This document shows positions 45,272 to 53,286 of a stretch of DNA of 64,000 nucleotides, piece after piece. Position 1 is the stretch's first letter. Each line of letters starts with the position of its first letter. The position numbers and the translations under genes were made by a program. Origin of the DNA: Flagellimonas sp. S3867. Lineage in GTDB: Bacteria > Bacteroidota > Bacteroidia > Flavobacteriales > Flavobacteriaceae. The notes under the pieces were generated by a model. That model searched no databases, was not told where the DNA came from, and worked only from the letters and a program-made list of their open reading frames with translations. Location of the stretch: positions 744,001-808,000 of the forward strand of contig NZ_JACVMN010000002.1 of NCBI RefSeq assembly GCF_014698935.1. Direction: 5' to 3'.

Positions 45272-46204
45272 ATGATTTCAAGCTTTTTCGGAAAAACAAA
45301 ACCGATAAATTATATTGTTTTATCCGTTTTTCTCTTTCTTTTTTATGCTGTTTACCTTTTTTTCGGCGGCGGACAAGGACTTAGCTTAGATACCCTTCCG
45401 GGAGAAGTCTTGGTAATTGGCATCCTCCTGTTTTCCATGTATATCATTAGCAGAATGGTTAAGGTTGAGAAGGTTACAGATCTCAGTTCATTCGCAATTT
45501 TGTTTTTTACATTGCTTTTGGTCGCTTTTTCGGAAACTCTTGGCTACAGAAATGCAATTTTCGCCAACTTCTTTTTATTACTGGCCATCTGGAGATTATT
45601 GGCAATTAAATCGGTCCGAAATGTAAAACATAAAATTTTTGACGCCTCCTTTTTAATATGTGTAGCCGGTTTTTTTTACGATTGGGCACTGATTTTTTTG
45701 ATACTTGTGTTTGTGGCAATCAATGTTTATGATAGAAAACCGGTCAAAAATTGGATGGTACCTTTTGCAGCGATCATAACAGTTTTGATTTTATCGTTCA
45801 CTCTATTAAAATTTAATGACTCACTCGGTTTTTTTGTAGAACATTATCAGTTCAAAATAGATTTTTTATACAATGATTTTTTCAGACATCCTGGAGTCAT
45901 AAAGCGTCTTGTCTATACCTCTATAATGTTGGTGCTGATGTTGTTAGTTTTTTTGAAAGTACGGAAAAAGGGTGGCGGAAAATTGATTTTGTTACGGATG
46001 GTGTTTTTGGTATTCGTTTTGGGAAGCATAATGAGCTTTTTTAAGTTTGATGAGACATCCCCGGTTTTGATTACTTTCTTTCCTGTCGCTGTGTTTTTGA
46101 CGAATTATTTAGAAAACATCAAAAGAACAAAACTTAGAGAACTGGTTGTCGGCATTTGTGTGCTGGTTTCATTCTTACTTTTTATTTTGGACCTTAAGCT
46201 GTAA
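45272..46204 (+). CDS. DUF6427 family multi-pass membrane protein
   Basis: 310 residues with about 8 membrane helices. It starts MISSFFGKTKPINYIVLSVF and contains YRNAIFANFFLLLAIWRLLAIKSV and FFYDWALIFLILVFVAINVYD, the pattern of DUF6427, a flavobacterial family often placed beside DUF6341, DUF4254 and a GT9 protein as here. That conserved neighbourhood hints at envelope glycan synthesis, but the role is unknown. The 3' end is 31 bp from the DUF4254 start. Confidence 0.85.
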   Translation: MISSFFGKTKPINYIVLSVFLFLFYAVYLFFGGGQGLSLDTLPGEVLVIGILLFSMYIISRMVKVEKVTDLSSFAILFFTLLLVAFSETLGYRNAIFANFFLLLAIWRLLAIKSVRNVKHKIFDASFLICVAGFFYDWALIFLILVFVAINVYDRKPVKNWMVPFAAIITVLILSFTLLKFNDSLGFFVEHYQFKIDFLYNDFFRHPGVIKRLVYTSIMLVLMLLVFLKVRKKGGGKLILLRMVFLVFVLGSIMSFFKFDETSPVLITFFPVAVFLTNYLENIKRTKLRELVVGICVLVSFLLFILDLKL

Positions 46205-46217
46205 AAGGAGAAAGCAA

Positions 46218-46225
46218 TATCTTTG
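46218..46225 (+). promoter_or_regulatory. Candidate -7 promoter box before the DUF4254 gene
   Basis: TATCTTTG matches TAnnTTTG and lies 11 bp before the first ATG (46236). Confidence 0.4.
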
Positions 46226-46235
46226 CCTCAAATTT

Positions 46236-46847
46236 ATGCACATGTTCAGTTCTTTTGCCTTTAAGATCTTTCAAGAGAGTATAAACACCTATCATATTAA
46301 AGATGATGTTTACCAGGAATTTACAAACCCTTATCCAAAGGACAAAGTAGAGCATTTGCTATACAGAAAAAATTGGATTGATACGGTGCAATGGCATTAT
46401 GAAGATATCATCCGAGACCCTGAAATTAATCCGGTTGATGCGTTGGAATTAAAACGTAAAATTGATGCCAGCAACCAAGACAGAACTGATTTAGTAGAAT
46501 ATATAGACGGTTATTTTCTTGATAAACATAAAAATGTTGAGGTAAAAGCTGATGCTACGATCAATACCGAAAGTCCGGCCTGGGCCATTGACCGACTGTC
46601 CATTTTAGCGTTAAAAATCTATCATATGCAAGAAGAGGTGGATCGAACCGATGCATCCGCTGATCATATTGAAAAGTGCAGCAAAAAGTTATCGGTGCTT
46701 TTAGATCAAAAAAAGGACCTTTCTTCCGCTATTGACCAACTGCTTGAAGATATTGAAGCAGGCAAAAAGTATATGAAAGTCTACAAGCAGATGAAAATGT
46801 ACAATGACGACGAGCTAAATCCGGTGCTCCGTGGACAAAAAGGGTAA
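46236..46847 (+). CDS. DUF4254 family protein
   Basis: 204 residues from the ATG at 46236 (or 202 from 46242; both fit). The longer open frame from 46146 reads through the end of DUF6427 and is not coding. Family features: KIFQESINTYHIKDDVYQEF, KDKVEHLLYRKNWIDTVQWHYEDIIRDP, RIDASNQDR-type and IDRLSILALKIYHMQEE. Soluble and helical. Function unknown; it is regularly coupled with a GT9 heptosyltransferase-like gene, and here overlaps that gene by 17 bp. Confidence 0.88.
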   Translation: MHMFSSFAFKIFQESINTYHIKDDVYQEFTNPYPKDKVEHLLYRKNWIDTVQWHYEDIIRDPEINPVDALELKRKIDASNQDRTDLVEYIDGYFLDKHKNVEVKADATINTESPAWAIDRLSILALKIYHMQEEVDRTDASADHIEKCSKKLSVLLDQKKDLSSAIDQLLEDIEAGKKYMKVYKQMKMYNDDELNPVLRGQKG

Positions 46848-47880
46848 ACAAACCCATATTTTGGTCATTCGCCTATCTGCCATGGGTGATGTGGCCATGA
46901 CCGTTCCTGTTTTGAGGGCATTGATTGACCAACATTCGCAGGTTAAAGTTACCATCCTTACCAAAAAGCCTTTTCTACCTATTTTTTCTGGAATAGAAAA
47001 TGTTTCAGTCTTCGAAGCTGATGTAAAAAAGCGCCATAAAGGACTTATTGGATTATGGAGGCTTTATCAAGAGCTAAGAAAACTTCAAATTGATGTTGTT
47101 GCCGATCTGCACAATGTGTTGCGTAGCAGAATTCTGCAAAAATACTTTAGACTTGGCAAAACTCCTTTTGCACAGTTGGATAAAGGAAGGACTGAAAAAA
47201 AAGCACTTACCAGAGCCAAGAACAAAGTATTCAAACAGCTTAAAAGTACCCATCAACGCTATGCAGATGTATTCACAGCCTTGGGTTTTCCTGTTGATTT
47301 GGAAAAAGCAAAGCTTTTGGAACGCGCGCAACTATCGGATAAGATATTGGAGTTGGTACAGCAAGACACAAAGAAATGGGTGGGAATTGCGCCTTTTGCG
47401 GCCCACGAGGGCAAAATGTACCCACTGAATCTCATGAAAGATGTCATTCGAGAACTATATGATACCGATGAGTATAAAATACTGCTCTTTGGTGGCGGAG
47501 CCCATGAGATTCAGCAGTTGGAGGTAATTGCAGAGGTCGGAGAACATATTTTGAATATGGCCGGGAAGTTGAATTTGAAAGAAGAATTGGTCTTAATTTC
47601 AAATCTGGATGTGATGTTGTCCATGGATAGTGGCAATGCGCACTTGGCAGCCAATTATGGAATTCCGGTGGTCACACTTTGGGGGGTTACCCATCCCTTT
47701 GCAGGGTTTTATCCTTTTGGGCAGCGCATGGAAAATGCGCTGTTGGCTGATCGGGATAGTTTTCCTTTGATTCCGACCTCGGTATATGGCAATAAATTGC
47801 CAAAAGGGTACGAAACCGTAATGGAAACCATAACACCTCAACAGGTGGTGGATAAAATTACCACCTTATTGGATGGTTAG
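46831..47880 (+). CDS. Glycosyltransferase family 9 (heptosyltransferase-like), GTG start
   Basis: 349 residues. GT-B fold of the WaaC/WaaF type: ILVIRLSAMGDVAMTVPVLRAL, VADLHNVLRSR, KKWVGIAPFAAHEGKMYPL and VMLSMDSGNAHLAANYGIPVVTLWGVTHP. It probably adds a heptose or related sugar to lipopolysaccharide core or another envelope glycan. The start is GTG at 46831, inside the end of the DUF4254 gene, with no ATG before the LSAMGD motif. It ends convergent with tetR, the stop codons overlapping by 4 bp. Confidence 0.92.
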   Translation: MDKKGKQTHILVIRLSAMGDVAMTVPVLRALIDQHSQVKVTILTKKPFLPIFSGIENVSVFEADVKKRHKGLIGLWRLYQELRKLQIDVVADLHNVLRSRILQKYFRLGKTPFAQLDKGRTEKKALTRAKNKVFKQLKSTHQRYADVFTALGFPVDLEKAKLLERAQLSDKILELVQQDTKKWVGIAPFAAHEGKMYPLNLMKDVIRELYDTDEYKILLFGGGAHEIQQLEVIAEVGEHILNMAGKLNLKEELVLISNLDVMLSMDSGNAHLAANYGIPVVTLWGVTHPFAGFYPFGQRMENALLADRDSFPLIPTSVYGNKLPKGYETVMETITPQQVVDKITTLLDG

Positions 47881-48494
47881 GCTACTGTTTGTCTTTCTGA
47901 AATAGAATTGAAATAATGTTTTAGCTGTTGCAGATATTGATACTTCAACTGTCTGCCATTGGTTTCAGATAATAAGGAGCGCATGCCCAAATAAGAGGCA
48001 ATAATGTAGGTTGCAACCCCTTCGCAGTCTATATGACGGGCGATATGACCATCAGTTTTTCCATTTTTCAATACGGAAACCAAGTTTACTTCCCATACTT
48101 TAAGTATATCCTTTAAATAAGAGCTGATTTCGGCATTACGCTTATTGAATTCTGTAATAAAGTCATTTAGCATAAAGCCATAGGCCATTTCATTGCTTTT
48201 TCCAGGTTCCAAAGCTTTCTCCAAACTGTCCAAAATAGCATGTAAAGGATTTTCCTGTTCATTTAAGGGTTCTACCAATAGGGCATATACCTTTTGCACA
48301 ATCAGATTTTGCACTATGCTGATAAAATAATCCTCCTTGGATTTAAAATGATAGTAAAAAGCACCTTTAGAAAGTGACAACTCTGTTAGAATATCATCCA
48401 AACTAGTGTTGTAGTAGCCCTTAGTGTGAAAAACTTCAAGGCCCACAGCATGCAATCGGTGCATGGTTTCACGTCTTTTTAGGTTTCGTTCCAT
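47877..48494 (-). CDS. TetR/AcrR-family transcriptional regulator
   Basis: 205 residues. The N-terminal DNA-binding domain reads MHRLHAVGLEVFHTKGYYNTSLDDILTELSLSKGAFYYHFKSKEDYF, an orthodox TetR helix-turn-helix. The C-terminal ~130 residues form the ligand and dimer domain, with no recognisable ligand site. About 150 bp upstream lies a perfect 20-bp palindrome (48642-48661), a natural operator; the same site recurs at 51319 and, degenerate, at 54608. Targets may be the O-acyltransferase pair and the arsenosugar-type genes, as well as itself. Confidence 0.93.
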   Translation of the reverse strand: MERNLKRRETMHRLHAVGLEVFHTKGYYNTSLDDILTELSLSKGAFYYHFKSKEDYFISIVQNLIVQKVYALLVEPLNEQENPLHAILDSLEKALEPGKSNEMAYGFMLNDFITEFNKRNAEISSYLKDILKVWEVNLVSVLKNGKTDGHIARHIDCEGVATYIIASYLGMRSLLSETNGRQLKYQYLQQLKHYFNSISERQTVA

Positions 48495-48497
48495 AAG

Positions 48498-48665
48498 ATT
48501 GGGTTTTGGGTTAATTAGACCGTTAAGTCTGTTACAAAGTTTCTACAGATTGGACCCAACCTCAAGAATCAAGGGTGTATTTGTAAGAAAAATCGGTGAA
48601 ATGTAAAAAATGAACCTAAACAATGGATTCCAAAAAAAACTAACCGACCAGCTGGTCGGTTTAAG
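48498..48665. repeat. Long direct repeat, copy 1 (tetR upstream region)
   Basis: This region, from just upstream of the tetR start codon through the palindromic operator, recurs at 51174-51342 in the same orientation. From GACCGTTAAG (48518) to TGTAAAAAA I count 6 differences in 93 aligned bases; after a short diverged stretch the operator block is identical. The rest of 48495-48791 (297 bp) holds no supported gene. Confidence 0.9.
48642..48661. promoter_or_regulatory. TetR-type operator palindrome, copy 1
   Basis: AACCGACCAGCTGGTCGGTT, a perfect 20-bp palindrome, 148 bp upstream of the tetR start codon and 131 bp upstream of the MBOAT gene. Half-site ACCGACC is a common TetR-family type. 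Confidence 0.82.
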
Positions 48666-48760
48666 TGTAACATTAATAGTTAAAATACTATAATTTAAAA
48701 GTCAAAACGATGAATTTTCTCCCCAAAAAATATCTGCGGCGACAAAAGTTAGTAAAAGGA

Positions 48761-48768
48761 TATATTTG
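48761..48768 (+). promoter_or_regulatory. Candidate -7 promoter box for the MBOAT gene
   Basis: TATATTTG matches TAnnTTTG, 24 bp before the ATG at 48792. Confidence 0.4.
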
Positions 48769-48791
48769 TTTGCAAATTCTAACCAGTTCAA

Positions 48792-50198
48792 ATGCAATTT
48801 AACTCCATTGAATTTCTAATATTTTGTCTTTTCTTTTTTATTCTTTGGCCTTTTTTTAGGAAGAAGTCTGAACTTAGATGGATTTTTATTGTTGTAGCCA
48901 GCTTAATATTTTACGCATGGTGGGACTGGCGCTTTCTTTTTTTGATAATAACAAGTGGAGTTATTGACTTTTTTTGTGGGATTGGAATCCAGAAAAATGT
49001 GAAGCGAAAAAAGTTGTTTTTGACTATTTCGATAATCGCAAACCTTGGTCTTTTATCCATTTTTAAATACAGTGTTTTTTTTGCATCTATACTAGAAAAG
49101 GTTTTTAGAACCTTTGGTCTAGATATTGATTTAATTAGCAATATTCCTGAGTTTACTCTAATTCTTCCTATTGGAATAAGCTTTTATACCTTTCAATCAT
49201 TAAGCTATACAATAGATATATATCGTAATAGATTAAATCCAACAAAAAACATATTTCATTTTTTTAGTTATCTATCAATGTTTCCGCAACTAGTTGCTGG
49301 ACCAATAGTTAGAGCTAAGGATTTTTTGAAACAACTTGAAACATATAGGGTGCCAAATTATATGGAGAAATGGAACTCTTTTAAGCTGGTTGTTTATGGC
49401 TTGTTTCAAAAAATGGTAATAGCTGACAACCTTTCCTTTTTCATTGACTCAGCTTTTGAGGGTAAGTCTTCTTTTGACGGCACTTTGTATTGGTGGGTGG
49501 TGATGATTGCATTTTCATTTCAAATTTATTGTGACTTTAGTGGATATAGTTTAGTTGCAAGGGGTTTGGCAAAATATATGGGATATCATTTCAAGATGAA
49601 CTTCAATCACCCATATCTTTCCAGAAACCTAAAAGAGTTCTGGTCAAGTTGGCATATTTCTTTATCCACGTGGTTTAGAGATTATGTATATATCCCCTTA
49701 GGCGGTTCCAAAAGTGGTTTAGGAAAAATGATTTTAGCTTTGATAGTGACTATGCTATTATCAGGTCTTTGGCATGGTGCAAATTATACCTTTTTAATAT
49801 GGGCTACAATACACACTATTTTGTTATTAATTGAAAAGCTTGTAAAACTAAGGATTAAAATAAATGAAAGAATTAGTATTCTAATTGTATTCATACTGGT
49901 GCTGGTCGCATGGGTTTATTTTAGAGCTGAAAACTTTGCGCAAGGCAATGAAATAGTCTCTAAATTATTTCTCTTTAATTCTTTTAACTTTGATTTTTAT
50001 GACGTCTATTTTGATAATCTATTTTATTTGATTTTGGCAGTCCTAATAGAATACGTTTTCTTTTTAAGAAGAAATTCGTATAAAATAAGAATATATTCTA
50101 GAAAATATCATGTGGATTTAATAACTATCACCTTTTGTATTTTAGCTATCATTTTTCTAAAAGGAGAGGGAGAACAATTTATTTATTTTCAATTTTGA
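48792..50198 (+). CDS. MBOAT-family O-acyltransferase (AlgI/DltB-like)
   Basis: 468 residues, about 10-12 membrane helices. Family hallmarks: FYAWWDWRFLFLI near the N-terminus, ILPIGISFYTFQSLSYTIDIYR, FPQLVAGPIVRAKDF, FWSSWHISLSTWFRDYVYIPLGG and LSGLWHGANYTFLIWA with the catalytic His. Such proteins pass acyl groups, usually acetyl, across the membrane for modification of exported polysaccharides. The stop overlaps the start of an SGNH-type partner gene by 1 bp. Very AT-rich with long T runs, unlike the flanking genes, and bounded by the long direct repeat, so I infer lateral acquisition. Confidence 0.93.
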   Translation: MQFNSIEFLIFCLFFFILWPFFRKKSELRWIFIVVASLIFYAWWDWRFLFLIITSGVIDFFCGIGIQKNVKRKKLFLTISIIANLGLLSIFKYSVFFASILEKVFRTFGLDIDLISNIPEFTLILPIGISFYTFQSLSYTIDIYRNRLNPTKNIFHFFSYLSMFPQLVAGPIVRAKDFLKQLETYRVPNYMEKWNSFKLVVYGLFQKMVIADNLSFFIDSAFEGKSSFDGTLYWWVVMIAFSFQIYCDFSGYSLVARGLAKYMGYHFKMNFNHPYLSRNLKEFWSSWHISLSTWFRDYVYIPLGGSKSGLGKMILALIVTMLLSGLWHGANYTFLIWATIHTILLLIEKLVKLRIKINERISILIVFILVLVAWVYFRAENFAQGNEIVSKLFLFNSFNFDFYDVYFDNLFYLILAVLIEYVFFLRRNSYKIRIYSRKYHVDLITITFCILAIIFLKGEGEQFIYFQF

Positions 50199-51145
50199 TG
50201 TCAATACAGAAAAGAAAAGTTTTATTTACTGCAATACTCTCAGGTCTGTTTGTAGTTCTTATTAAAACGTACTTACCATTAAAAAGAAGTAATTCGGAAA
50301 TCGCAAATGATTTTTGGATTAAAAAAACACATCAAAAAGAAAAAAAAAACATTGTGGTTGGGGGAAACTCAAGGATATATAGAGGGATATCGATAAAGGC
50401 CATACAGAGCGGATTAGATAATAAACTGAGTGGTGTGAACTTAGGATATTCAGCATTGGGATATAGCAATGAGTATTTGGACTTTTTGCTATCAAGAGTT
50501 GATTTGAAATCAAAAAATAAAGTTGTTGTTTTGGCACTTGATGTTGGGCCACTAACAGATATTGCTGTCGAAAATAAAAGCTTTGCTAGATATAAGAGTG
50601 TAAGTAATTCAGAGATTTTTAAAGTTCTATATTTAAATGAATATGTTAACATTTCGAGTTACAAGCCTTCTGAGATAATCAGAATCTTTCAAAAAACAGC
50701 AGAGAACAGACATAATTTTGTTGAAGACAGGAAAAACTATTTCGCAAAGTATTATGAAGATGGATGGGTAGCTTCTTACAAAGTGCCTAATAATCCAATG
50801 GAGGCATTACCCGTGTATAAAAAATTCGCTGAGGATAATAATATGCAAATTAGTAATGAAGTATATCAAAATTTATTATTTAGAATTCAGGAGTTTGTAG
50901 AAATGGGTATTGAAGTTATTTGCTTTAGACCTCCATCAACTCTGGAAATGCAAGAATGGGAAAATGAAAAATTTAAATTTGATGAGAACAAAATTAGGAA
51001 GGAAATTGAAGAAATGGGAGGGCATTGGATTGAAATAAATACAACGGAGTATAAATCTTATGACGGATCACATCTTCATTATTTGTCTGCGGAAAAATTA
51101 TCTAAAATTATAGGTATAAAAATGAATCAAATACTTTACAAATAA
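50198..51145 (+). CDS. SGNH-type O-acyltransferase partner of the MBOAT protein (DltD/AlgJ-like)
   Basis: 315 residues from the ATG at 50198, which shares one base with the MBOAT stop (TGATG); the longer frame from 50135 only overlaps the MBOAT gene. N-terminal signal-anchor helix (KRKVLFTAILSGLFVVLI). The SGNH-like signatures are a first block IVVGGNSRIYRGI (Ser nucleophile candidate in GxNSR) and a final Asp-x-x-His block YDGSHLHYLSAEKLSK. It is the kind of periplasmic protein that completes acyl transfer to a glycan when paired with an MBOAT partner. Same AT-rich composition as its partner. Confidence 0.8.
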   Translation: MSIQKRKVLFTAILSGLFVVLIKTYLPLKRSNSEIANDFWIKKTHQKEKKNIVVGGNSRIYRGISIKAIQSGLDNKLSGVNLGYSALGYSNEYLDFLLSRVDLKSKNKVVVLALDVGPLTDIAVENKSFARYKSVSNSEIFKVLYLNEYVNISSYKPSEIIRIFQKTAENRHNFVEDRKNYFAKYYEDGWVASYKVPNNPMEALPVYKKFAEDNNMQISNEVYQNLLFRIQEFVEMGIEVICFRPPSTLEMQEWENEKFKFDENKIRKEIEEMGGHWIEINTTEYKSYDGSHLHYLSAEKLSKIIGIKMNQILYK

Positions 51146-51173
51146 ACAACGTTTATCATTATGTAACCACCAA

Positions 51174-51342
51174 AATTGGTTTTGGGTACAATTTGACCGT
51201 TAAGTCTGTTGCAAAGTTTCTGCAGATTGAACCCAGCCTCAAGACTCAAGGGTGTATTTATAAGAAAAATCGGTGAAATGTAAAAAAAGAACCCAAAAGA
51301 ACCTATCTCCAAAAAACTAACCGACCAGCTGGTCGGTTTAAG
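51174..51342. repeat. Long direct repeat, copy 2 (orphan tetR-type promoter region)
   Basis: The second copy of the 48498-48665 region, without a tetR gene to its left; instead the SGNH gene ends at 51145. It includes the intact operator. Beyond it, 51343-51519 shows a minus-strand stretch from an ATG at 51465 (MNRFNDLYPTISEVLEFY…) that becomes repeat sequence, probably a truncated gene fragment. Confidence 0.9.
51319..51338. promoter_or_regulatory. TetR-type operator palindrome, copy 2
   Basis: Identical 20-bp palindrome to 48642-48661. No gene starts close to it, apart from the small lipoprotein 180 bp away. Confidence 0.8.
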
Positions 51343-51473
51343 CGATTCTTTTTGGGGATAAATAACATCAACCCAAAAGACCTGCCCACCAATTTGACTT
51401 GGATTTTTACAATAAAATTCCAGAACTTCACTTATCGTTGGATATAAATCATTAAAACGATTCATATCGACCC

Positions 51474-51483
51474 GTTGTGCATA
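51474..51483. repeat. Left 10-bp inverted repeat of the cassette-like unit
   Basis: GTTGTGCATA, reverse complement of TATGCACAAC at 51899-51908. The pair brackets one small gene. Confidence 0.75.
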
Positions 51484-51519
51484 ATTTAACCAAACAAAAA
51501 CGTAAAAAAAATATTTATC

Positions 51520-51894
51520 TTGACTCTACTCTCATTTTTCGGTTGTAAAAACGAACCAATCTGTACTGTAAATGAAAATAACGCTGGAAAAGAAATTTAT
51601 GATTTGGACGAGGCAACTTGTTTCATTGCTTTAAAGCTGAACAAGAAAAAGTCTGACTTGAAATTGATTCGCAGTGCTCTAATTGCGGAGGAAAACTATA
51701 TGAGTAAAATCGGACTGACAACAGAAAACCCGAATCCCGAAAGTGAACCTGAATCGAATGCAGAATTGGACATTAACCAAATGGCGGAATATGCTATGAA
51801 TGAGGAAAAAGTTGAACTGACAAAAGACGAATTAATCGAAATCTATGACACCGAAATCGAATATTTAATGTTCATCGGAGTTGTGGAACAATAA
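51520..51894 (+). CDS. Hypothetical small lipoprotein with irregular start
   Basis: The frame is open from 51490 to the stop at 51894. A lipoprotein signal peptide (KKIFILTLLSFFGCKN) is readable from about 51505, but there is no ATG: GTA stands at 51502, where a start would fit, and the first listed start is TTG at 51520, inside the signal peptide. The mature part (~115 residues) is acidic with helices; NPESEPESNAELD is a linker. I do not recognise the family. Single gene between inverted repeats; likely a gene cassette. The start may be a non-standard codon, or the gene may have decayed. Confidence 0.6.
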   Translation: MTLLSFFGCKNEPICTVNENNAGKEIYDLDEATCFIALKLNKKKSDLKLIRSALIAEENYMSKIGLTTENPNPESEPESNAELDINQMAEYAMNEEKVELTKDELIEIYDTEIEYLMFIGVVEQ

Positions 51895-51898
51895 AAAC

Positions 51899-52090
51899 TA
51901 TGCACAACAATGGCTATAATTAATACGGGATTTCGTGCTTAACCTAAAGTTTAGTGCTTTTTAACTAAGTACGCCAAATCTTTTTGATTTGGCTTTATAA
52001 AAAAAAGATAAAACAAAATAAAAAGTTTTGGCTAAGTGCTTAATCGAAAGTTCACTACTTTTAAGTCCCGTACTAACCATAGCCGAGACG
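51899..52090. repeat. Structured attC-like element downstream of the small lipoprotein gene
   Basis: Begins TATGCACAAC (51899-51908). GGCTATAATTAATACGGGA (51912-51930) pairs with the reverse complement of 52066-52084 at 16 of 19 positions. GCCAAATC/GATTTGGC (51973-51980/51986-51993) forms a perfect 8-bp hairpin near the centre. GTGCTTAAcC… (51936) and GTGCTTAAtC… (52036) are imperfect direct repeats inside. This nested layout, immediately after a lone gene with matching 10-bp ends, resembles integron attC sites in form. No integrase is seen. 51895-52123 holds no gene. Confidence 0.6.
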
Positions 52091-52123
52091 ATAAGTGCCA
52101 TTCTAAAAACGTTGGCTCTTGCG

Positions 52124-53212
52124 TTAAGCCACCGTCCCCTGACAACTACTTCCAGCCCCGGCAGTGCACCCATAACAATGTTGTGAAATGATAATGTTTC
52201 GGTCGTTTAAAACATCCTCATTATAGTCCTTAATATGTTTCACTTTACTGGCGACCTTTAGGTCGAGCATTTGGTTAAAGTCACAATCGTACAACCAACC
52301 ATCCCAACTTATAGATATGGTGTTGGTGCACATCACATTGGCCACTGCTGCCGGATTGTAGGCCTCTACCAAAGCATACATATAATCTTCATAGTTTTCT
52401 GAAGCGATCAAATAATCCAAAAATCGGGCAATGGGCAGATTGGTAATAGCAAAAAGATTATGGAACTGAATCCCAAAATCCTCATCCAATGCCTTTTTAA
52501 AATCTCGCTCCATAGCCGCTTGATCGCCTGGCAAGTAGGCGCCAGATGGATTATAGACCAAATCTAACCGTAAAGGACTCTCTGGCATGCCATATCCTAC
52601 GGCATTCAATTCCTGTAATGCTTTAATGGATTTATCAAAAACTCCATCACCACGTTGTTTGTCAGTTTTGCCTCTAGTATAATGTGGCATAGAAGAAATC
52701 ACATGAACATTGTGCTTTTTAAAGAATTCTGGAAGATCGTAGTACTTTTTGTTGGCCCGGATAATGGTGAGATTGGAGCGAACTATAAAATCTTTGATAC
52801 CGGCTTTGGCGGCCTCCTCTACAAACCATCTAAAATCCGGATTCATCTCAGGAGCACCTCCGGTAAGATCCAAGGTATGGGCTTCCGTATTACGAATTAC
52901 CTCCAAACATTGCTTCATGGTATCCCGTGTCATGATTTCCTTACGGTCTGGTCCCGCATCCACATGGCAATGCTCGCATACTTGGTTGCACATATAACCC
53001 ACGTTGATCTGTAGAATTTCCAATTTGTTGGGTCGAAGTGGAAAATGACCTATCTCAGCAATCTTATCCTTAAAATAAGGAAGTTCACCTTCGGCGAAAA
53101 TACTACCATTAAGGATTTCCAATTGTTTATTGGTTGCCGCCAATTCATTATCCTGTGCCTTAAGCGATTTTTTGGCAGCCTTTTTTATTTTGGGCATGAT
53201 GCTTTGTTCCAT
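52124..53212 (-). CDS. arsS: Arsenosugar biosynthesis-type radical SAM protein ArsS
   Basis: 363 residues from the ATG at 53212; the longer frame starts at TTG (53266). The radical-SAM cluster motif Cys75-x3-Cys79-x2-Cys82 (CNQVCEHC) is followed by HVDAGPDRKEIM and LDLTGGAPEMNPDFRWFV. The C-terminal half has CTNTISISWDGWLYDCDFNQML and ends with CYGCTAGAGSSCQG, matching the ArsS/DUF3641 family. It carries an [4Fe-4S] cluster and SAM. In the known role it transfers the adenosyl group of SAM to methylated arsenic, leading to arsenosugars. Read leftward downstream of the CMD protein gene. Confidence 0.9.
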   Translation of the reverse strand: MEQSIMPKIKKAAKKSLKAQDNELAATNKQLEILNGSIFAEGELPYFKDKIAEIGHFPLRPNKLEILQINVGYMCNQVCEHCHVDAGPDRKEIMTRDTMKQCLEVIRNTEAHTLDLTGGAPEMNPDFRWFVEEAAKAGIKDFIVRSNLTIIRANKKYYDLPEFFKKHNVHVISSMPHYTRGKTDKQRGDGVFDKSIKALQELNAVGYGMPESPLRLDLVYNPSGAYLPGDQAAMERDFKKALDEDFGIQFHNLFAITNLPIARFLDYLIASENYEDYMYALVEAYNPAAVANVMCTNTISISWDGWLYDCDFNQMLDLKVASKVKHIKDYNEDVLNDRNIIISQHCYGCTAGAGSSCQGTVA

Positions 53213-53286
53213 TTTTCTTGTCTTGTGCTTGCTTGCTGGGGGCATTAGTCGACCGTTAATCGTCAACTTTCAACAAACAATTAGGA

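Noticed and set aside
46146..46235. Longer N-terminus for the DUF4254 protein
   Set aside because: It overlaps the DUF6427 gene end out of frame, is Cys/Trp-rich and precedes the family start (MFSSFAFKIF).
48710..48805. 31-codon frame before the MBOAT gene (MNFLPKKYLRRQKLVKG…)
   Set aside because: Too short to support; overlaps the MBOAT start. It could be the 5' scrap of a gene lost when the acyltransferase pair arrived, but nothing confirms this.
51136..51465. 109-codon minus-strand frame next to the second repeat copy
   Set aside because: Most of it is the repeat and operator sequence read through in one frame; only the first ~40 codons could be real, as a fragment.
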